From contig JAALGY010000030.1 of the NCBI GenBank assembly GCA_032358165.1, positions 868,001 through 932,000 of the forward strand: a DNA stretch of 64,000 nucleotides, written 5' to 3'. Source of the DNA: Diplosphaera chodatii (Eukaryota; Chlorophyta; Trebouxiophyceae; Prasiolales; Stichococcaceae). The position numbers and the translations under genes were made by a program. Positions 34,044 through 47,507 of the stretch are shown here, piece by piece. Position 1 is the stretch's first letter; the number at the start of each line of letters is the position of its first letter. Under the pieces are notes generated by a model. The model was not told the DNA's origin. It was given only the letters and a program-made list of their open reading frames with translations, and searched no databases.

Positions 34044-36860
34044 GCACGCCAAGAACAGACCGAAGGAACTTCCGATGGTCTGTATGTAATCAATGTCAAA
34101 TGGACAAGCTCACAAGTATCCATGCCAGTACCACATAACGCCCCAGGTCCCCATGTTTCAACACCGTATAGCATAACAGGACGCACTAGTGCATCAAACA
34201 AATGCAGCTGCAATGCTGGGTCATGCAGGCTCAGGTCATGGCAACGATGCTGCAATGCAAGTGCGGCGCGCTGGGCGGAGGCCGCTCTGCCGACGCTAGC
34301 GGCAGCAAAAGAACTACGAGTAGAGATATCAACCCCCAGGTAGGTACATTGACATTGACATTGATTACATACTGGTGGTGGGCCATTTTGGCCTAGCCAC
34401 AGGCTCTGGCGGAAAAACCCAGAGCAACATGCACAACGAGTCGTGTACGAAACCGTGCACTCCCCGCTGACAGAATGGTTCCACTCAATCCCGGTTGGAT
34501 GCACACCCCTCCAACTCTGCACATTGATCATGACAACCCCGCAAAAAGGCTGCCAGTTGCCCGGCATCCTGCTGCATAAAGTCTGCCACTGATGTGATGT
34601 TGAACCCTCAAACCTGCTAAGAAGCGGTCCTGTCCCATAGCAGATGATGTGATGCTCGAGTCCTTCCGTAAACTACTGGATGCCCCCACACTTCCATCAA
34701 GCACTGCAGGTACCTCGGGTAGTGGTGCTGCGCCACCTTTTGCCGACGGGAGCGAGCTCAACTCGCCCTTCACAGCCGGCGCCGTGCAAGAGGCTATAGG
34801 AGCCCTGCACGGAGGCAAAGCGACGGTGGGGTTGCTCAAATTGGATGCTTTATCTGTTGCAGCGGCGCAGCTTGCACCCTGTCTTGCATGTATTTTTAAC
34901 TCGTGTCAACGAGTTGCAGCGTTGCCAAGGAGCTGGGCATTGTGCGGCATCACGCCGATTCATAAGGGGGGCGACACATCCGATCCGGGTAATTACCGTG
35001 GCATTGCTGTTGGGTCTCTGTTGGCAAAACTATATGCTTGCATGCTTAACGAAAAGCTTATGAGGTGGACCGAGCAGCACCAGCTGCGCGCACGCGGACA
35101 GGCGGGCTTCCGCAAGGACCACCGCACCACCGATCAAACCTTCGTCGTTCGCACCCTCATCGAGAAGGCCAAGGCAGATAAGCAGCCTCTGTACTCTTGC
35201 TTTGTCGATTTCAAGAAGGCATACGATACTGTACCTCGTGATTTGCTTTGGGAGAAGCTGCAGCGGATTGGGGTGCATGGGGAGTTTCTGAGGGGGGTTC
35301 AGGCACTGTATGCTGATGTGCCAATGGCATTGCAGTTTGAGGGGGGAATGTCCGATACATTCCAGAGCACTTTGGGTGTTAAGCAGGGATGTCCACTATC
35401 TCCAACCCTTTTCGGGATTTACATTGACGATTTCCAAGCGGAGCTGGAGGCCGCCGGCGGGGACCTGGACCTGCCCACCCTGTGTGGTGTGCAGGCACCT
35501 GCCCTCTTCTATGCAGATGACCTGGACCTGGTGTCCACGTCCGTACGCGGCCTGCAGGCGCAGCTCGACCTGCTGGAGTCGTACTGCAAGCGCTGGCGCC
35601 TCACCGTCAACGTGAAGAAGACAAAGGTCGTGGTGTATGCAGCCCAGGCTGCTGCACCACCGGTTCTCACCTACATGCATGCTCCCATCGAAGTGCTGGA
35701 CTCGTTTACCTACCTGGGGGTTGATATCTCTACTCGTAGTTCTTTTGCTGCCGCAAGCATCGGCAGAGCGGCCTCCGCCCAGCGCGCCGCACTTGCATTG
35801 CAGCATCGTTGCCATGACCTGAGCCTGCATGACCCAGCATTGCAGCTGCATTTGTTTGATGCACTAGTGCGTCCTGTTATGCTATATGGTGTCGAAACAT
35901 GGGGACCTGGGGCGTTATGTGGTACTGGCATGGATACTTGTGAGCTTGTCCATCGGAAGTTCCTTCGGTCTGTTCTTGGCGTGCGCACAGGCACTCCCAA
36001 CGTGGCGGTGTTGGGGGAGCTTGGACGGTTTCCAGTGGCGCACACGGCAACGCTGGCCATCTGCCGGTTCTGGAACCGGCTGGTCGCAATGCCGGACACC
36101 CGCCTCACCAAGCAGGCATTCCTGGAGAACTGTGCTCTGGCCACCCGGCCGGGGCGCAGCACCAGCAGCTCAGCATGCTGGGCTGCCCAGGTGTGTTCGT
36201 TCCTGCACTTCATGTCACCCATCGTTGACGGCGTGCCGCAGCGCATTGACACATCTGTTGTCACTGCACACCTGCAGCGCCGCACCTTCGATGCTGTGAA
36301 TGGCAGCGACTTGCGCAAAGTGCGTGAGTGGCTGGGAGTCAGGGGCCCTGTGAACAGTGACAACTACCAGATGGCCGGCTACTTGCAGGCAGTCGCCTCC
36401 AAGACCGGTCGTCGGTTAGCACAGTTTCGCATGGGCAGTCACATGCTGGGGGTGGAAACAGGGAGGTGGCAGCGGCTGCCGCGGGCAGAGCGGCTGTGTC
36501 AGCGGTGTAACTGCGGCGTGGTGGATGATGAGGCGCATATGGTCTGGGGGTGTCCAGCCCTAGTAGATCAGAGGGTGCAGCATTCGGAGCTGTTTGAGGA
36601 CAGCAACATCACATCAGTGGCGGACTTTATGCAGCAGGATGCCGGGCAACTGGCAGCCTTTTTGCGGGGTTGTCATGATCAATGTGCAGAGTTGGAGGGG
36701 TGTGCATCCAACCGGGATTGATTGGAACCATTCTGTCAGCGGGGAGTGAACGGTTTCGTACACGACTCGTTGTGCATGTTGCTCTGGGTTTTTTCCGCCA
36801 GAGCCTGTGGCTAGGCCAAAATGGCCCACCACCAGTATGTAATCAATGTCAATGTCAATG
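34044..36860. repeat. Tandem array unit 2 (2817 bp, contracted)
   Basis: It contains the minus LINE block (34044-34607) followed by one plus LINE (34608-36860, ORF2 frame 34649-36721). The plus LINE has the left junction of the 27838 copy and the right junction and C-terminal variants (QMAGYL, CNCG, FMQQ) of the 32911 copy. The unit therefore looks like a full unit that lost its middle by recombination between those two plus LINEs. Confidence 0.85.
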
Positions 36861-37424
36861 GCACGCCAAGAACAGACCGAAGGAACTTCCGATGGTCTGT
36901 ATGTAATCAATGTCAAATGGACAAGCTCACAAGTATCCATGCCAGTACCACATAACGCCCCAGGTCCCCATGTTTCAACACCGTATAGCATAACAGGACG
37001 CACTAGTGCATCAAACAAATGCAGCTGCAATGCTGGGTCATGCAGGCTCAGGTCATGGCAACGATGCTGCAATGCAAGTGCGGCGCGCTGGGCGGAGGCC
37101 GCTCTGCCGACGCTAGCGGCAGCAAAAGAACTACGAGTAGAGATATCAACCCCCAGGTAGGTACATTGACATTGACATTGATTACATACTGGTGGTGGGC
37201 CATTTTGGCCTAGCCACAGGCTCTGGCGGAAAAACCCAGAGCAACATGCACAACGAGTCGTGTACGAAACCGTGCACTCCCCGCTGACAGAATGGTTCCA
37301 CTCAATCCCGGTTGGATGCACACCCCTCCAACTCTGCACATTGATCATGACAACCCCGCAAAAAGGCTGCCAGTTGCCCGGCATCCTGCTGCATAAAGTC
37401 TGCCACTGATGTGATGTTGAACCC

Positions 37425-39870
37425 TCAAACCTGCTAAGAAGCGGTCCTGTCCCATAGCAGATGATGTGATGCTCGAGTCCTTCCGTAAACTACTGGATGC
37501 CCCCACACTTCCATCAAGCACTGCAGGTACCTCGGGTAGTGGTGCTGCGCCACCTTTTGCCGACGGGAGCGAGCTCAACTCGCCCTTCACAGCCGGCGCC
37601 GTGCAAGAGGCTATAGGAGCCCTGCACGGAGGCAAAGCGACGGTGGGGTTGCTCAAATTGGATGCTTTATCTGTTGCAGCGGCGCAGCTTGCACCCTGTC
37701 TTGCATGTATTTTTAACTCGTGTCAACGAGTTGCAGCGTTGCCAAGGAGCTGGGCATTGTGCGGCATCACGCCGATTCATAAGGGGGGCGACACATCCGA
37801 TCCGGGTAATTACCGTGGCATTGCTGTTGGGTCTCTGTTGGCAAAACTATATGCTTGCATGCTTAACGAAAAGCTTATGAGGTGGACCGAGCAGCACCAG
37901 CTGCGCGCACGCGGACAGGCGGGCTTCCGCAAGGACCGGTGGCGGAAGTTTCGGGTCTAGTTCCGTGTGGGACCAACCCACCCCACCCTATGCAAGTGGT
38001 TGCTTCGGCAATCTGCCCTCCATGGTTTGTGTATATAAGTCGTTGAAAAACGCAATACACAAACAGCCTTCCGGTCAAAGGTCCTTTTCCATCGCTATTT
38101 GCACTTCCCTTACCGCTATCCAAGGACCACCGCACCACCGATCAAACCTTCGTCGTTCGCACCCTCATCGAGAAGGCCAAGGCAGATAAGCAGCCTCTGT
38201 ACTCTTGCTTTGTCGATTTCAAGAAGGCATACGATACTGTACCTCGTGATTTGCTTTGGGAGAAGCTGCAGCGGATTGGGGTGCATGGGGAGTTTCTGAG
38301 GGGGGTTCAGGCACTGTATGCTGATGTGCCAATGGCATTGCAGTTTGAGGGGGGAATGTCCGATACATTCCAGAGCACTTTGGGTGTTAAGCAGGGATGT
38401 CCACTATCTCCAACCCTTTTCGGGATTTACATTGACGATTTCCAAGCGGAGCTGGAGGCCGCCGGCGGGGACCTGGACCTGCCCACCCTGTGTGGTGTGC
38501 AGGCACCTGCCCTCTTCTATGCAGATGACCTGGACCTGGTGTCCACGTCCGTACGCGGCCTGCAGGCGCAGCTCGACCTGCTGGAGTCGTACTGCAAGCG
38601 CTGGCGCCTCACCGTCAACGTGAAGAAGACAAAGGTCGTGGTGTATGCAGCCCAGGCTGCTGCACCACCGGTTCTCACCTACATGCATGCTCCCATCGAA
38701 GTGCTGGACTCGTTTACCTACCTGGGGGTTGATATCTCTACTCGTAGTTCTTTTGCTGCCGCAAGCATCGGCAGAGCGGCCTCCGCCCAGCGCGCCGCAC
38801 TTGCATTGCAGCATCGTTGCCATGACCTGAGCCTGCATGACCCAGCATTGCAGCTGCATTTGTTTGATGCACTAGTGCGTCCTGTTATGCTATATGGTGT
38901 CGAAACATGGGGACCTGGGGCGTTATGTGGTACTGGCATGGATACTTGTGAGCTTGTCCATCGGAAGTTCCTTCGGTCTGTTCTTGGCGTGCGCACAGGC
39001 ACTCCCAACGTGGCGGTGTTGGGGGAGCTTGGACGGTTTCCAGTGGCGCACACGGCAACGCTGGCCATCTGCCGGTTCTGGAACCGGCTGGTCGCAATGC
39101 CGGACACCCGCCTCACCAAGCAGGCATTCCTGGAGAACTGTGCTCTGGCCACCCGGCCGGGGCGCAGCACCAGCAGCTCAGCATGCTGGGCTGCCCAGGT
39201 GTGTTCGTTCCTGCACTTCATGTCACCCATCGTTGACGGCGTGCCGCAGCGCATTGACACATCTGTTGTCACTGCACACCTGCAGCGCCGCACCTTCGAT
39301 GCTGTGAATGGCAGCGACTTGCGCAAAGTGCGTGAGTGGCTGGGAGTCAGGGGCCCTGTGAACGGTGACAACTACCAGTTGGCCGGCTACTTGCAGGCAG
39401 TCGCCTCCAAGACCGGTCGTCGGCGGTTAGCACAGTTTCGCATGGGCAGTCACATGCTGGGGGTGGAGACAGGGAGGTGGCAGCGGCTGCCACGGGCAGA
39501 GCGGCTGTGCCAGCGGTGTAGCTGCGGCGTGGTGGATGATGAGGCGCATATGGTCTGGGGGTGTCCAGCCCTAGTAGATCAGAGGGTGCAGCATTCGGAG
39601 CTGTTTGAGGACAGCAACATCACATCAGTGGCGGACTTTCTGCAGCAGGATGCCGGGCAACTGGCAGCCTTTCTGCGGGGTTGTCATGATCAATGTGCAG
39701 AGTTGGAGGGGTGTGCATCCAACCGGGATTGAGTGGAACCATTCTGTCAGCGGGGAGTGAACGGTTTCGTACACGACTCGTTGCGCATGTTGCTCTGGGT
39801 TTTTCCGCCAGAGCCTGTGGCTAGGCCAAAATGGCCCACCACCAGTATGTAATCAATGTCAATGTCAATG
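37425..39870 (+). mobile_element. Plus LINE in unit 3, split by a SINE
   Basis: It is the counterpart of 27838-30092. Its ORF2 is open from 37466 but broken by the SINE within the reverse transcriptase at ARGQAGFRKD, and resumes with HRTTDQ after it (open again from 38251 to 39732). Confidence 0.85.
37938..38120 (+). mobile_element. SINE-like element, 183 bp, 5'-truncated
   Basis: It is flanked by the 8-bp duplication CAAGGACC (37930-37937 and 38121-38128). It starts at GGTGGCGGAAGTTTCGGG, just past the B-box, and ends CTTACCGCTATC. 5' truncation with a target duplication fits LINE-driven retroposition and fixes the sense strand as plus here. The same insertion is at 48585 in unit 5 and absent from unit 1. 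Confidence 0.8.
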
Positions 39871-41723
39871 TTGCTGTCTTCAAACAGCTCCGAATGCTGC
39901 ACCCTCTGATCTACTAGGGTTGGACACCCCCAGACCATATGCGCCTCATCATCCACCACGCCGCAGCTACACCGCTGACACAGCCGCTCTGCCCGCGGCA
40001 GCCGCTGCCACCTCCCTGTCTCCACCCCCAGCATGTGACTGCCCATGCGAAACTGTGCTAACCGCCGACGACCGGTCTTGGAGGCAACTGCCTGCAAGTA
40101 GCCGGCCAACTGGTAGTTGTCACTGTTCACAGGGCCCCTGACTCCCAGCCACTCACGCACTTTGCGCAAGTCGCTGCCATTCACAGCATGGAAGGTGCGG
40201 CGCTGCAGGTGAGCAGTGACAACAGATGTGTCAATGCGCTGCGGCACGCCGTCAACGATGGGTGACATGAAGTGGAATGGATAGCGGTAAGGGAAGTGCA
40301 AATAGCGATGGAAAAGGACCTTTGACCGGAAGGCTGTTTGTGTATTGCGTTTTTCAACGACTTATATACACAAACCATGGAGGGCAGATTGCCGAAGCAA
40401 CCACTTGCATAGGGTGGGGTGGGTTGGTCCCACACGGAACTAGACCCGAAACTTCCGCCACCGCCAGGGATCGAACCCGGTCCCTGAACGGTGTCCAATG
40501 AAGTGCAGGAACGAACACACCTGGGCAGCCCAGCATGCTGAGCTGCTGGTGCTGCGCCCCGGCCGTGTGGCCAGAGCACAGTTCTCCAGGAATGCCTGCT
40601 TGGTGAGGCGGGTGTCCGGCATTGCGACCAGCCGGTTCCAGAACCGGCAGATGGCCAGCGTTGCCGTGTGCGCCACTGGGAACCGCCCAAGCTCCCCCAA
40701 CACCGCCACGTTGGGAGTGCCTGTGCGCACGCCAAGAACAGACCGAAGGAACTTCCGATGGACAAGCTCACATGTATCCATGCCAGTACCACATAACGCC
40801 CCAGGTCCCCATGTTTCAGCTACACCGCTGACACAGCCGCTCTGCCCGCGGCAGCCGCTGCCACCTCCCTGTCTCCACCCCCAGCATGTGACTGCCCATG
40901 CGAAACTGTGCTAACCGCAAGACGACCGGTCTTGGAGGCGACTGCCTGAATCAATGACTGCCTGCAAGTAGCCGGCCAACTGGTAGTTGTCACCGTTCAC
41001 AGGGCCCCTGACTCCCAGCCACTCACGCACTTTGCGCAAGTCGCTGCCATTCACAGCATCGAAGGTGCGGCGCTGCAGGTGAGCAGTGACAACAGATGTG
41101 TCAATGCGCTGCGGCACGCCGTCAACGATGGGTGACATGAAGTGCAGGAACGAACACACCTGGGCAGCCCAGCATGCTGAGCTGCTGGTGCTGCGCCCCG
41201 GCCGTGTGGCCAGAGCACAGTTCTCCAGGAATGCCTGCTTGGTGAGGCGGGTGTCCGGCATTGCGACCAGCCGGTTCCAGAACCGGCAGATGGCCAGCGT
41301 TGCCGTGTGCGCCACTGGGAACCGCCCAAGCTCCCCCAACACCGCCACGTTGGGAGTGCCTGTGCGCACGCCAAGAACAGACCGAAGGAACTTCCGATGG
41401 ACAAGCTCACATGTATCCATGCCAGTACCACATAACGCCCCAGGTCCCCATGTTTCAGCTACACCGCTGACACAGCCGCTCTGCCCGCGGCAGCCGCTGC
41501 CACCTCCCTGTCTCCACCCCCAGCATGTGACTGCCCATGCGAAACTGTGCTAACCGCAAGACGACCGGTCTTGGAGGCGACTGCCTGAATCAATGACTGC
41601 CTGCAAGTAGCCGGCCAACTGGTAGTTGTCACCGTTCACAGGGCCCCTGACTCCCAGCCACTCACGCACTTTGCGCAAGTCGCTGCCATTCACAGCATCG
41701 AAGGTGCGGCGCTGCAGGTGTGC
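39871..41723 (-). mobile_element. Minus LINE pieces with 639-bp tandem duplication, unit 3
   Basis: The segment equivalent to 30093-31075 is present with one 639-bp part repeated in tandem; equivalent points lie 639 bp apart, for example 50863 and 51502 in unit 5. The first repeat here carries the SINE at 40275. Confidence 0.8.
40275..40497 (-). mobile_element. SINE-like element, 223 bp, with 8-bp target duplication
   Basis: It is flanked by ATGAAGTG (40267-40274 and 40498-40505). On the minus strand it runs from TGGACACCGTTCAGGG through the B-box match GGTTCGATCC (40468-40477) to CCGCTATCCATTC. It occurs only in unit 3, so it is the youngest insertion in the array. Confidence 0.8.
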
Positions 41724-42733
41724 CCACCGCCGCTCGCCTTCGCCTACACCTTCACACCTCGCATGCCAGCGACCGCCGTCGCCTTCACATTTACTTTCAG
41801 TCCCATCCTGGACTCCCACCGCCGCTCGACTTCGCCTACACCTTCACACCTTGCCAGCCAGCACCAACCTTCGTCTTCACCTTCACTTTCAGTCCCATCC
41901 TAGGCTCCCACCGCCGCTCACCTTCACCTACACCTTCAAACCTCACCTGCCCGCACCAGCTTTCACCTTCGCCTTCACTTTCAGTCCCATCCTGGACTCC
42001 CACCGCCGCTACTCGTCCCAGCCCGGACTCCAACCACCGCGTACCTTCAAGACCAAGAACAAGACCAAGAACGAGACCAAGACCTTAGTAGCATGACACC
42101 TAGCAGCGGTCACCCGCGGACCCCGCGTGGCTGGAGGCGTCTACCTCAGAAGACCCTGGAGCCCGGTGTTGTGCATGGCCGACAGCTTGCGGCGTCAGCT
42201 GCCGGCCCTCTGTTGTTTGCCAGCGCCAGCCCTCTGTCATCTTGGGTTTGGTTGCTTTCACCAGCATGCAGGGCGCCTCGCGGCGTATCCGGTCCCAGCG
42301 GGCCCAGAGCTCGGCGTACTTGTACGCAACCGGTCCCTGCATGTCTGCGCGGGGTTTTCTGGGTTTACCCGCGGGTGCCGTGGCACGTGGACAGACACAC
42401 GTTACGACTCTTTAGGGTTAGACACTTGCAGCGGTGCGACTTAGCCGCGTGTGCGGGGCCTTGCCGCCGCCGCCGCCAGGTCTCCGCACTTGTACGACCA
42501 TTAGGTAGCCTTCCTCATCGGGACTATTGCCTTGCGCTGGTCTCATGGGCCCTGCATTCCGTTGTGGTTTCAGTGTCCTCCATTGACATATTTCGAACAG
42601 AGCATCTTGATGACCTACCCAGCCGCCCTCACGTTCCCACGTGAGACGCCGCATTGTGCCGCAGAGCCTTGTTCATTGAGCTTGGTTCTGGTCTGGACGC
42701 CCTTTGTAAAAAACAAACAAACAAACAAACAAA
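41724..42733 (+). mobile_element. AAAC-tailed retroposon, copy 2
   Basis: It is the same insertion as 31076 (same site, same CAGGTGTGC flanks) carried by unit duplication. One base differs from the others near 42454 (G for T in the GTGCGTGGCC context). Confidence 0.85.
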
Positions 42734-44691
42734 CAGGTGTGCAGTGACAACAGATGTGTCAATGCGTTGCGGAACGCCGTCAACGATGGGTGACATGAAG
42801 TGCAGGAACGAACACACCTGGGCAGCCCAGCATGCTGAGCTGCTGGTGCTGCGCCCCGGCCGGGTGGCCAGAGCACAGTTCTCCAGGAATGCCTGCTTGG
42901 TGAGGCGGGTGTCCGGCATTGCGACCAGCCGGTTCCAGAACCGGCAGATGGCCAGCGTTGCCGTATGCGCCACTGGGAACCGCCCAAGCTCCCCCAACAC
43001 CGCCACGTTGGGAGTGCCTGTGCGCACGCCAAGAACAGACCGAAGGAACTTCCGATGGACAAGCTCACAAGTATCCATGCCAGTACCACATAACGCCCCA
43101 GGTCCCCATGTTTCAACACCGTATAGCATAACAGGACGCACTAGTGCATCAAACAAATGCAGCTGCAATGCTGGGTCATGCAGGCTCAGGTCATGGCAAC
43201 GATGCTGCAATGCAAGTGCGGCGCGCTGGGCGGAGGCCGCTCTGCCGACGCTAGCGGCAGCAAAAGAACTACGAGTAGAGATATCAACCCCCAGGTAGGT
43301 ACATTGACATTGACATTGATTACATACTGGTGGTGGGCCATTTTGGCCTAGCCACAGGCTCTGGCGGAAAAACCCAGAGCAACATGCACAACGAGTCGTG
43401 TACGAAACCGTGCACTCCCCGCTGACAGAATGGTTCCACTCAATCCCGGTTGGATGCACACCCCTCCAACTCTGCACATTGATCATGACAACCCCGCAAA
43501 AAGGCTGCCAGTTGCCCGGCATCCTGCTGCATAAAGTCTGCCAGTCTGCTGCATAAAGTCTCTACTCGTAGTTCTTTTGCTGCCGCTAGCATCGGCAGAG
43601 CGGCCTCCGCCCAGCGCGCCGCACTTGCATTGCAGCATCGTTGCCATGACCTGAGCCTGCATGACCCAGCACTGCAGCTGCATTTGTTTGATGCACTAGT
43701 GCGTCCTGTTATGCTATACGGTGTTGAAACATGGGGACCTGGGGCGTTATGTGGTACTGGCATGGATACTTGTGAGCTTGTCCATCGGAAGTTCCTTCGG
43801 TCTGTTCTTGGCGTGCGCACAGGCACTCCCAACGTGGCGGTGTTGGGGGAGCTTGGGCGGTTCCCAGTGGCGCACACGGCAACGCTGGCCATCTGCCGGT
43901 TCTGGAACCGGCTGGTCGCAATGCCGGACACCCGCCTCACCAAGCAGGCATTCCTGGAGAACTGTGCTCTGGCCACACGGCCGGGGCGCAGCACCAGCAG
44001 CTCAGCATGCTGGGCTGCCCAGGTGTGTTCGTTCCTGCACTTCATGTCACCCATCGTTGACGGCGTGCCGCAGCGCATTGACACATCTGTTGTCACTGCA
44101 CACCTGCAGCGCCGCACCTTCGATGCTGTGAATGGCAGCGACTTGCGCAAAGTGCGTGAGTGGCTGGGAGTCAGGGGCCCTGTGAACAGTGACAACTACC
44201 AGATGGCCGGCTACTTGCAGGCAGTCGCCTCCAAGACCGGTCGTCGGTTAGCACAGTTTCGCATGGGCAGTCACATGCTGGGGGTGGAAACAGGGAGGTG
44301 GCAGCGGCTGCCGCGGGCAGAGCGGCTGTGTCAGCGGTGTAACTGCGGCGTGGTGGATGATGAGGCGCATATGGTCTGGGGGTGTCCAGCCCTAGTAGAT
44401 CAGAGGGTGCAGCATTCGGAGCTGTTTGAGGACAGCAACATCACATCAGTGGCGGACTTTATGCAGCAGGATGCCGGGCAACTGGCAGCCTTTTTGCGGG
44501 GTTGTCATGATCAATGTGCAGAGTTGGAGGGGTGTGCATCCAACCGGGATTGATTGGAACCATTCTGTCAGCGGGGAGTGAACGGTTTCGTACACGACTC
44601 GTTGTGCATGTTGCTCTGGGTTTTTCCGCCAGAGCCTGTGGCTAGGCCAAAATGGCCCACCACCAGTATGTAATCAATGTCAATGTCAATG
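42734..44691. mobile_element. Minus LINE (42734-43558) and plus LINE 3' part (43559-44691), unit 3
   Basis: They are the counterparts of 32086-34043 with the same internal breakpoints. The plus piece is open from 43630 to 44553 and carries the copy-G variants. Confidence 0.8.
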
Positions 44692-47507
44692 GCACGCCAA
44701 GAACAGACCGAAGGAACTTCCGATGGTCTGTATGTAATCAATGTCAAATGGACAAGCTCACAAGTATCCATGCCAGTACCACATAACGCCCCAGGTCCCC
44801 ATGTTTCAACACCGTATAGCATAACAGGACGCACTAGTGCATCAAACAAATGCAGCTGCAATGCTGGGTCATGCAGGCTCAGGTCATGGCAACGATGCTG
44901 CAATGCAAGTGCGGCGCGCTGGGCGGAGGCCGCTCTGCCGACGCTAGCGGCAGCAAAAGAACTACGAGTAGAGATATCAACCCCCAGGTAGGTACATTGA
45001 CATTGACATTGATTACATACTGGTGGTGGGCCATTTTGGCCTAGCCACAGGCTCTGGCGGAAAAACCCAGAGCAACATGCACAACGAGTCGTGTACGAAA
45101 CCGTGCACTCCCCGCTGACAGAATGGTTCCACTCAATCCCGGTTGGATGCACACCCCTCCAACTCTGCACATTGATCATGACAACCCCGCAAAAAGGCTG
45201 CCAGTTGCCCGGCATCCTGCTGCATAAAGTCTGCCACTGATGTGATGTTGAACCCTCAAACCTGCTAAGAAGCGGTCCTGTCCCATAGCAGATGATGTGA
45301 TGCTCGAGTCCTTCCGTAAACTACTGGATGCCCCCACACTTCCATCAAGCACTGCAGGTACCTCGGGTAGTGGTGCTGCGCCACCTTTTGCCGACGGGAG
45401 CGAGCTCAACTCGCCCTTCACAGCCGGCGCCGTGCAAGAGGCTATAGGAGCCCTGCACGGAGGCAAAGCGACGGTGGGGTTGCTCAAATTGGATGCTTTA
45501 TCTGTTGCAGCGGCGCAGCTTGCACCCTGTCTTGCATGTATTTTTAACTCGTGTCAACGAGTTGCAGCGTTGCCAAGGAGCTGGGCATTGTGCGGCATCA
45601 CGCCGATTCATAAGGGGGGCGACACATCCGATCCGGGTAATTACCGTGGCATTGCTGTTGGGTCTCTGTTGGCAAAACTATATGCTTGCATGCTTAACGA
45701 AAAGCTTATGAGGTGGACCGAGCAGCACCAGCTGCGCGCACGCGGACAGGCGGGCTTCCGCAAGGACCACCGCACCACCGATCAAACCTTCGTCGTTCGC
45801 ACCCTCATCGAGAAGGCCAAGGCAGATAAGCAGCCTCTGTACTCTTGCTTTGTCGATTTCAAGAAGGCATACGATACTGTACCTCGTGATTTGCTTTGGG
45901 AGAAGCTGCAGCGGATTGGGGTGCATGGGGAGTTTCTGAGGGGGGTTCAGGCACTGTATGCTGATGTGCCAATGGCATTGCAGTTTGAGGGGGGAATGTC
46001 CGATACATTCCAGAGCACTTTGGGTGTTAAGCAGGGATGTCCACTATCTCCAACCCTTTTCGGGATTTACATTGACGATTTCCAAGCGGAGCTGGAGGCC
46101 GCCGGCGGGGACCTGGACCTGCCCACCCTGTGTGGTGTGCAGGCACCTGCCCTCTTCTATGCAGATGACCTGGACCTGGTGTCCACGTCCGTACGCGGCC
46201 TGCAGGCGCAGCTCGACCTGCTGGAGTCGTACTGCAAGCGCTGGCGCCTCACCGTCAACGTGAAGAAGACAAAGGTCGTGGTGTATGCAGCCCAGGCTGC
46301 TGCACCACCGGTTCTCACCTACATGCATGCTCCCATCGAAGTGCTGGACTCGTTTACCTACCTGGGGGTTGATATCTCTACTCGTAGTTCTTTTGCTGCC
46401 GCAAGCATCGGCAGAGCGGCCTCCGCCCAGCGCGCCGCACTTGCATTGCAGCATCGTTGCCATGACCTGAGCCTGCATGACCCAGCATTGCAGCTGCATT
46501 TGTTTGATGCACTAGTGCGTCCTGTTATGCTATATGGTGTCGAAACATGGGGACCTGGGGCGTTATGTGGTACTGGCATGGATACTTGTGAGCTTGTCCA
46601 TCGGAAGTTCCTTCGGTCTGTTCTTGGCGTGCGCACAGGCACTCCCAACGTGGCGGTGTTGGGGGAGCTTGGACGGTTTCCAGTGGCGCACACGGCAACG
46701 CTGGCCATCTGCCGGTTCTGGAACCGGCTGGTCGCAATGCCGGACACCCGCCTCACCAAGCAGGCATTCCTGGAGAACTGTGCTCTGGCCACCCGGCCGG
46801 GGCGCAGCACCAGCAGCTCAGCATGCTGGGCTGCCCAGGTGTGTTCGTTCCTGCACTTCATGTCACCCATCGTTGACGGCGTGCCGCAGCGCATTGACAC
46901 ATCTGTTGTCACTGCACACCTGCAGCGCCGCACCTTCGATGCTGTGAATGGCAGCGACTTGCGCAAAGTGCGTGAGTGGCTGGGAGTCAGGGGCCCTGTG
47001 AACAGTGACAACTACCAGATGGCCGGCTACTTGCAGGCAGTCGCCTCCAAGACCGGTCGTCGGTTAGCACAGTTTCGCATGGGCAGTCACATGCTGGGGG
47101 TGGAAACAGGGAGGTGGCAGCGGCTGCCGCGGGCAGAGCGGCTGTGTCAGCGGTGTAACTGCGGCGTGGTGGATGATGAGGCGCATATGGTCTGGGGGTG
47201 TCCAGCCCTAGTAGATCAGAGGGTGCAGCATTCGGAGCTGTTTGAGGACAGCAACATCACATCAGTGGCGGACTTTATGCAGCAGGATGCCGGGCAACTG
47301 GCAGCCTTTTTGCGGGGTTGTCATGATCAATGTGCAGAGTTGGAGGGGTGTGCATCCAACCGGGATTGATTGGAACCATTCTGTCAGCGGGGAGTGAACG
47401 GTTTCGTACACGACTCGTTGTGCATGTTGCTCTGGGTTTTTCCGCCAGAGCCTGTGGCTAGGCCAAAATGGCCCACCACCAGTATGTAATCAATGTCAAT
47501 GTCAATG
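44692..47507. repeat. Tandem array unit 4 (2816 bp, contracted)
   Basis: It is the same chimeric layout as unit 2: minus block 44692-45255, then plus LINE 45256-47507 with ORF2 frame 45297-47369. It differs from unit 2 by one T in the GGGTTTTTCCGCC run of the 3' UTR (unit 2 has six T at about 36789). Confidence 0.85.

Larger units (their letters stand above)
36861..44691. repeat. Tandem array unit 3 (7831 bp)
   Basis: It has the unit 1 order plus three additions: SINE at 37938 (191 bp with its duplication), SINE at 40275 (231 bp) and a 639-bp tandem duplication in the minus LINE block. 6770 + 191 + 231 + 639 = 7831, which accounts for the whole difference. Confidence 0.9.

Noticed and set aside
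40455..40490. B-box-like site read as a tRNA gene
   Set aside because: Only the T-arm-like part is present; no acceptor stem pairing, A box or anticodon arm can be drawn.
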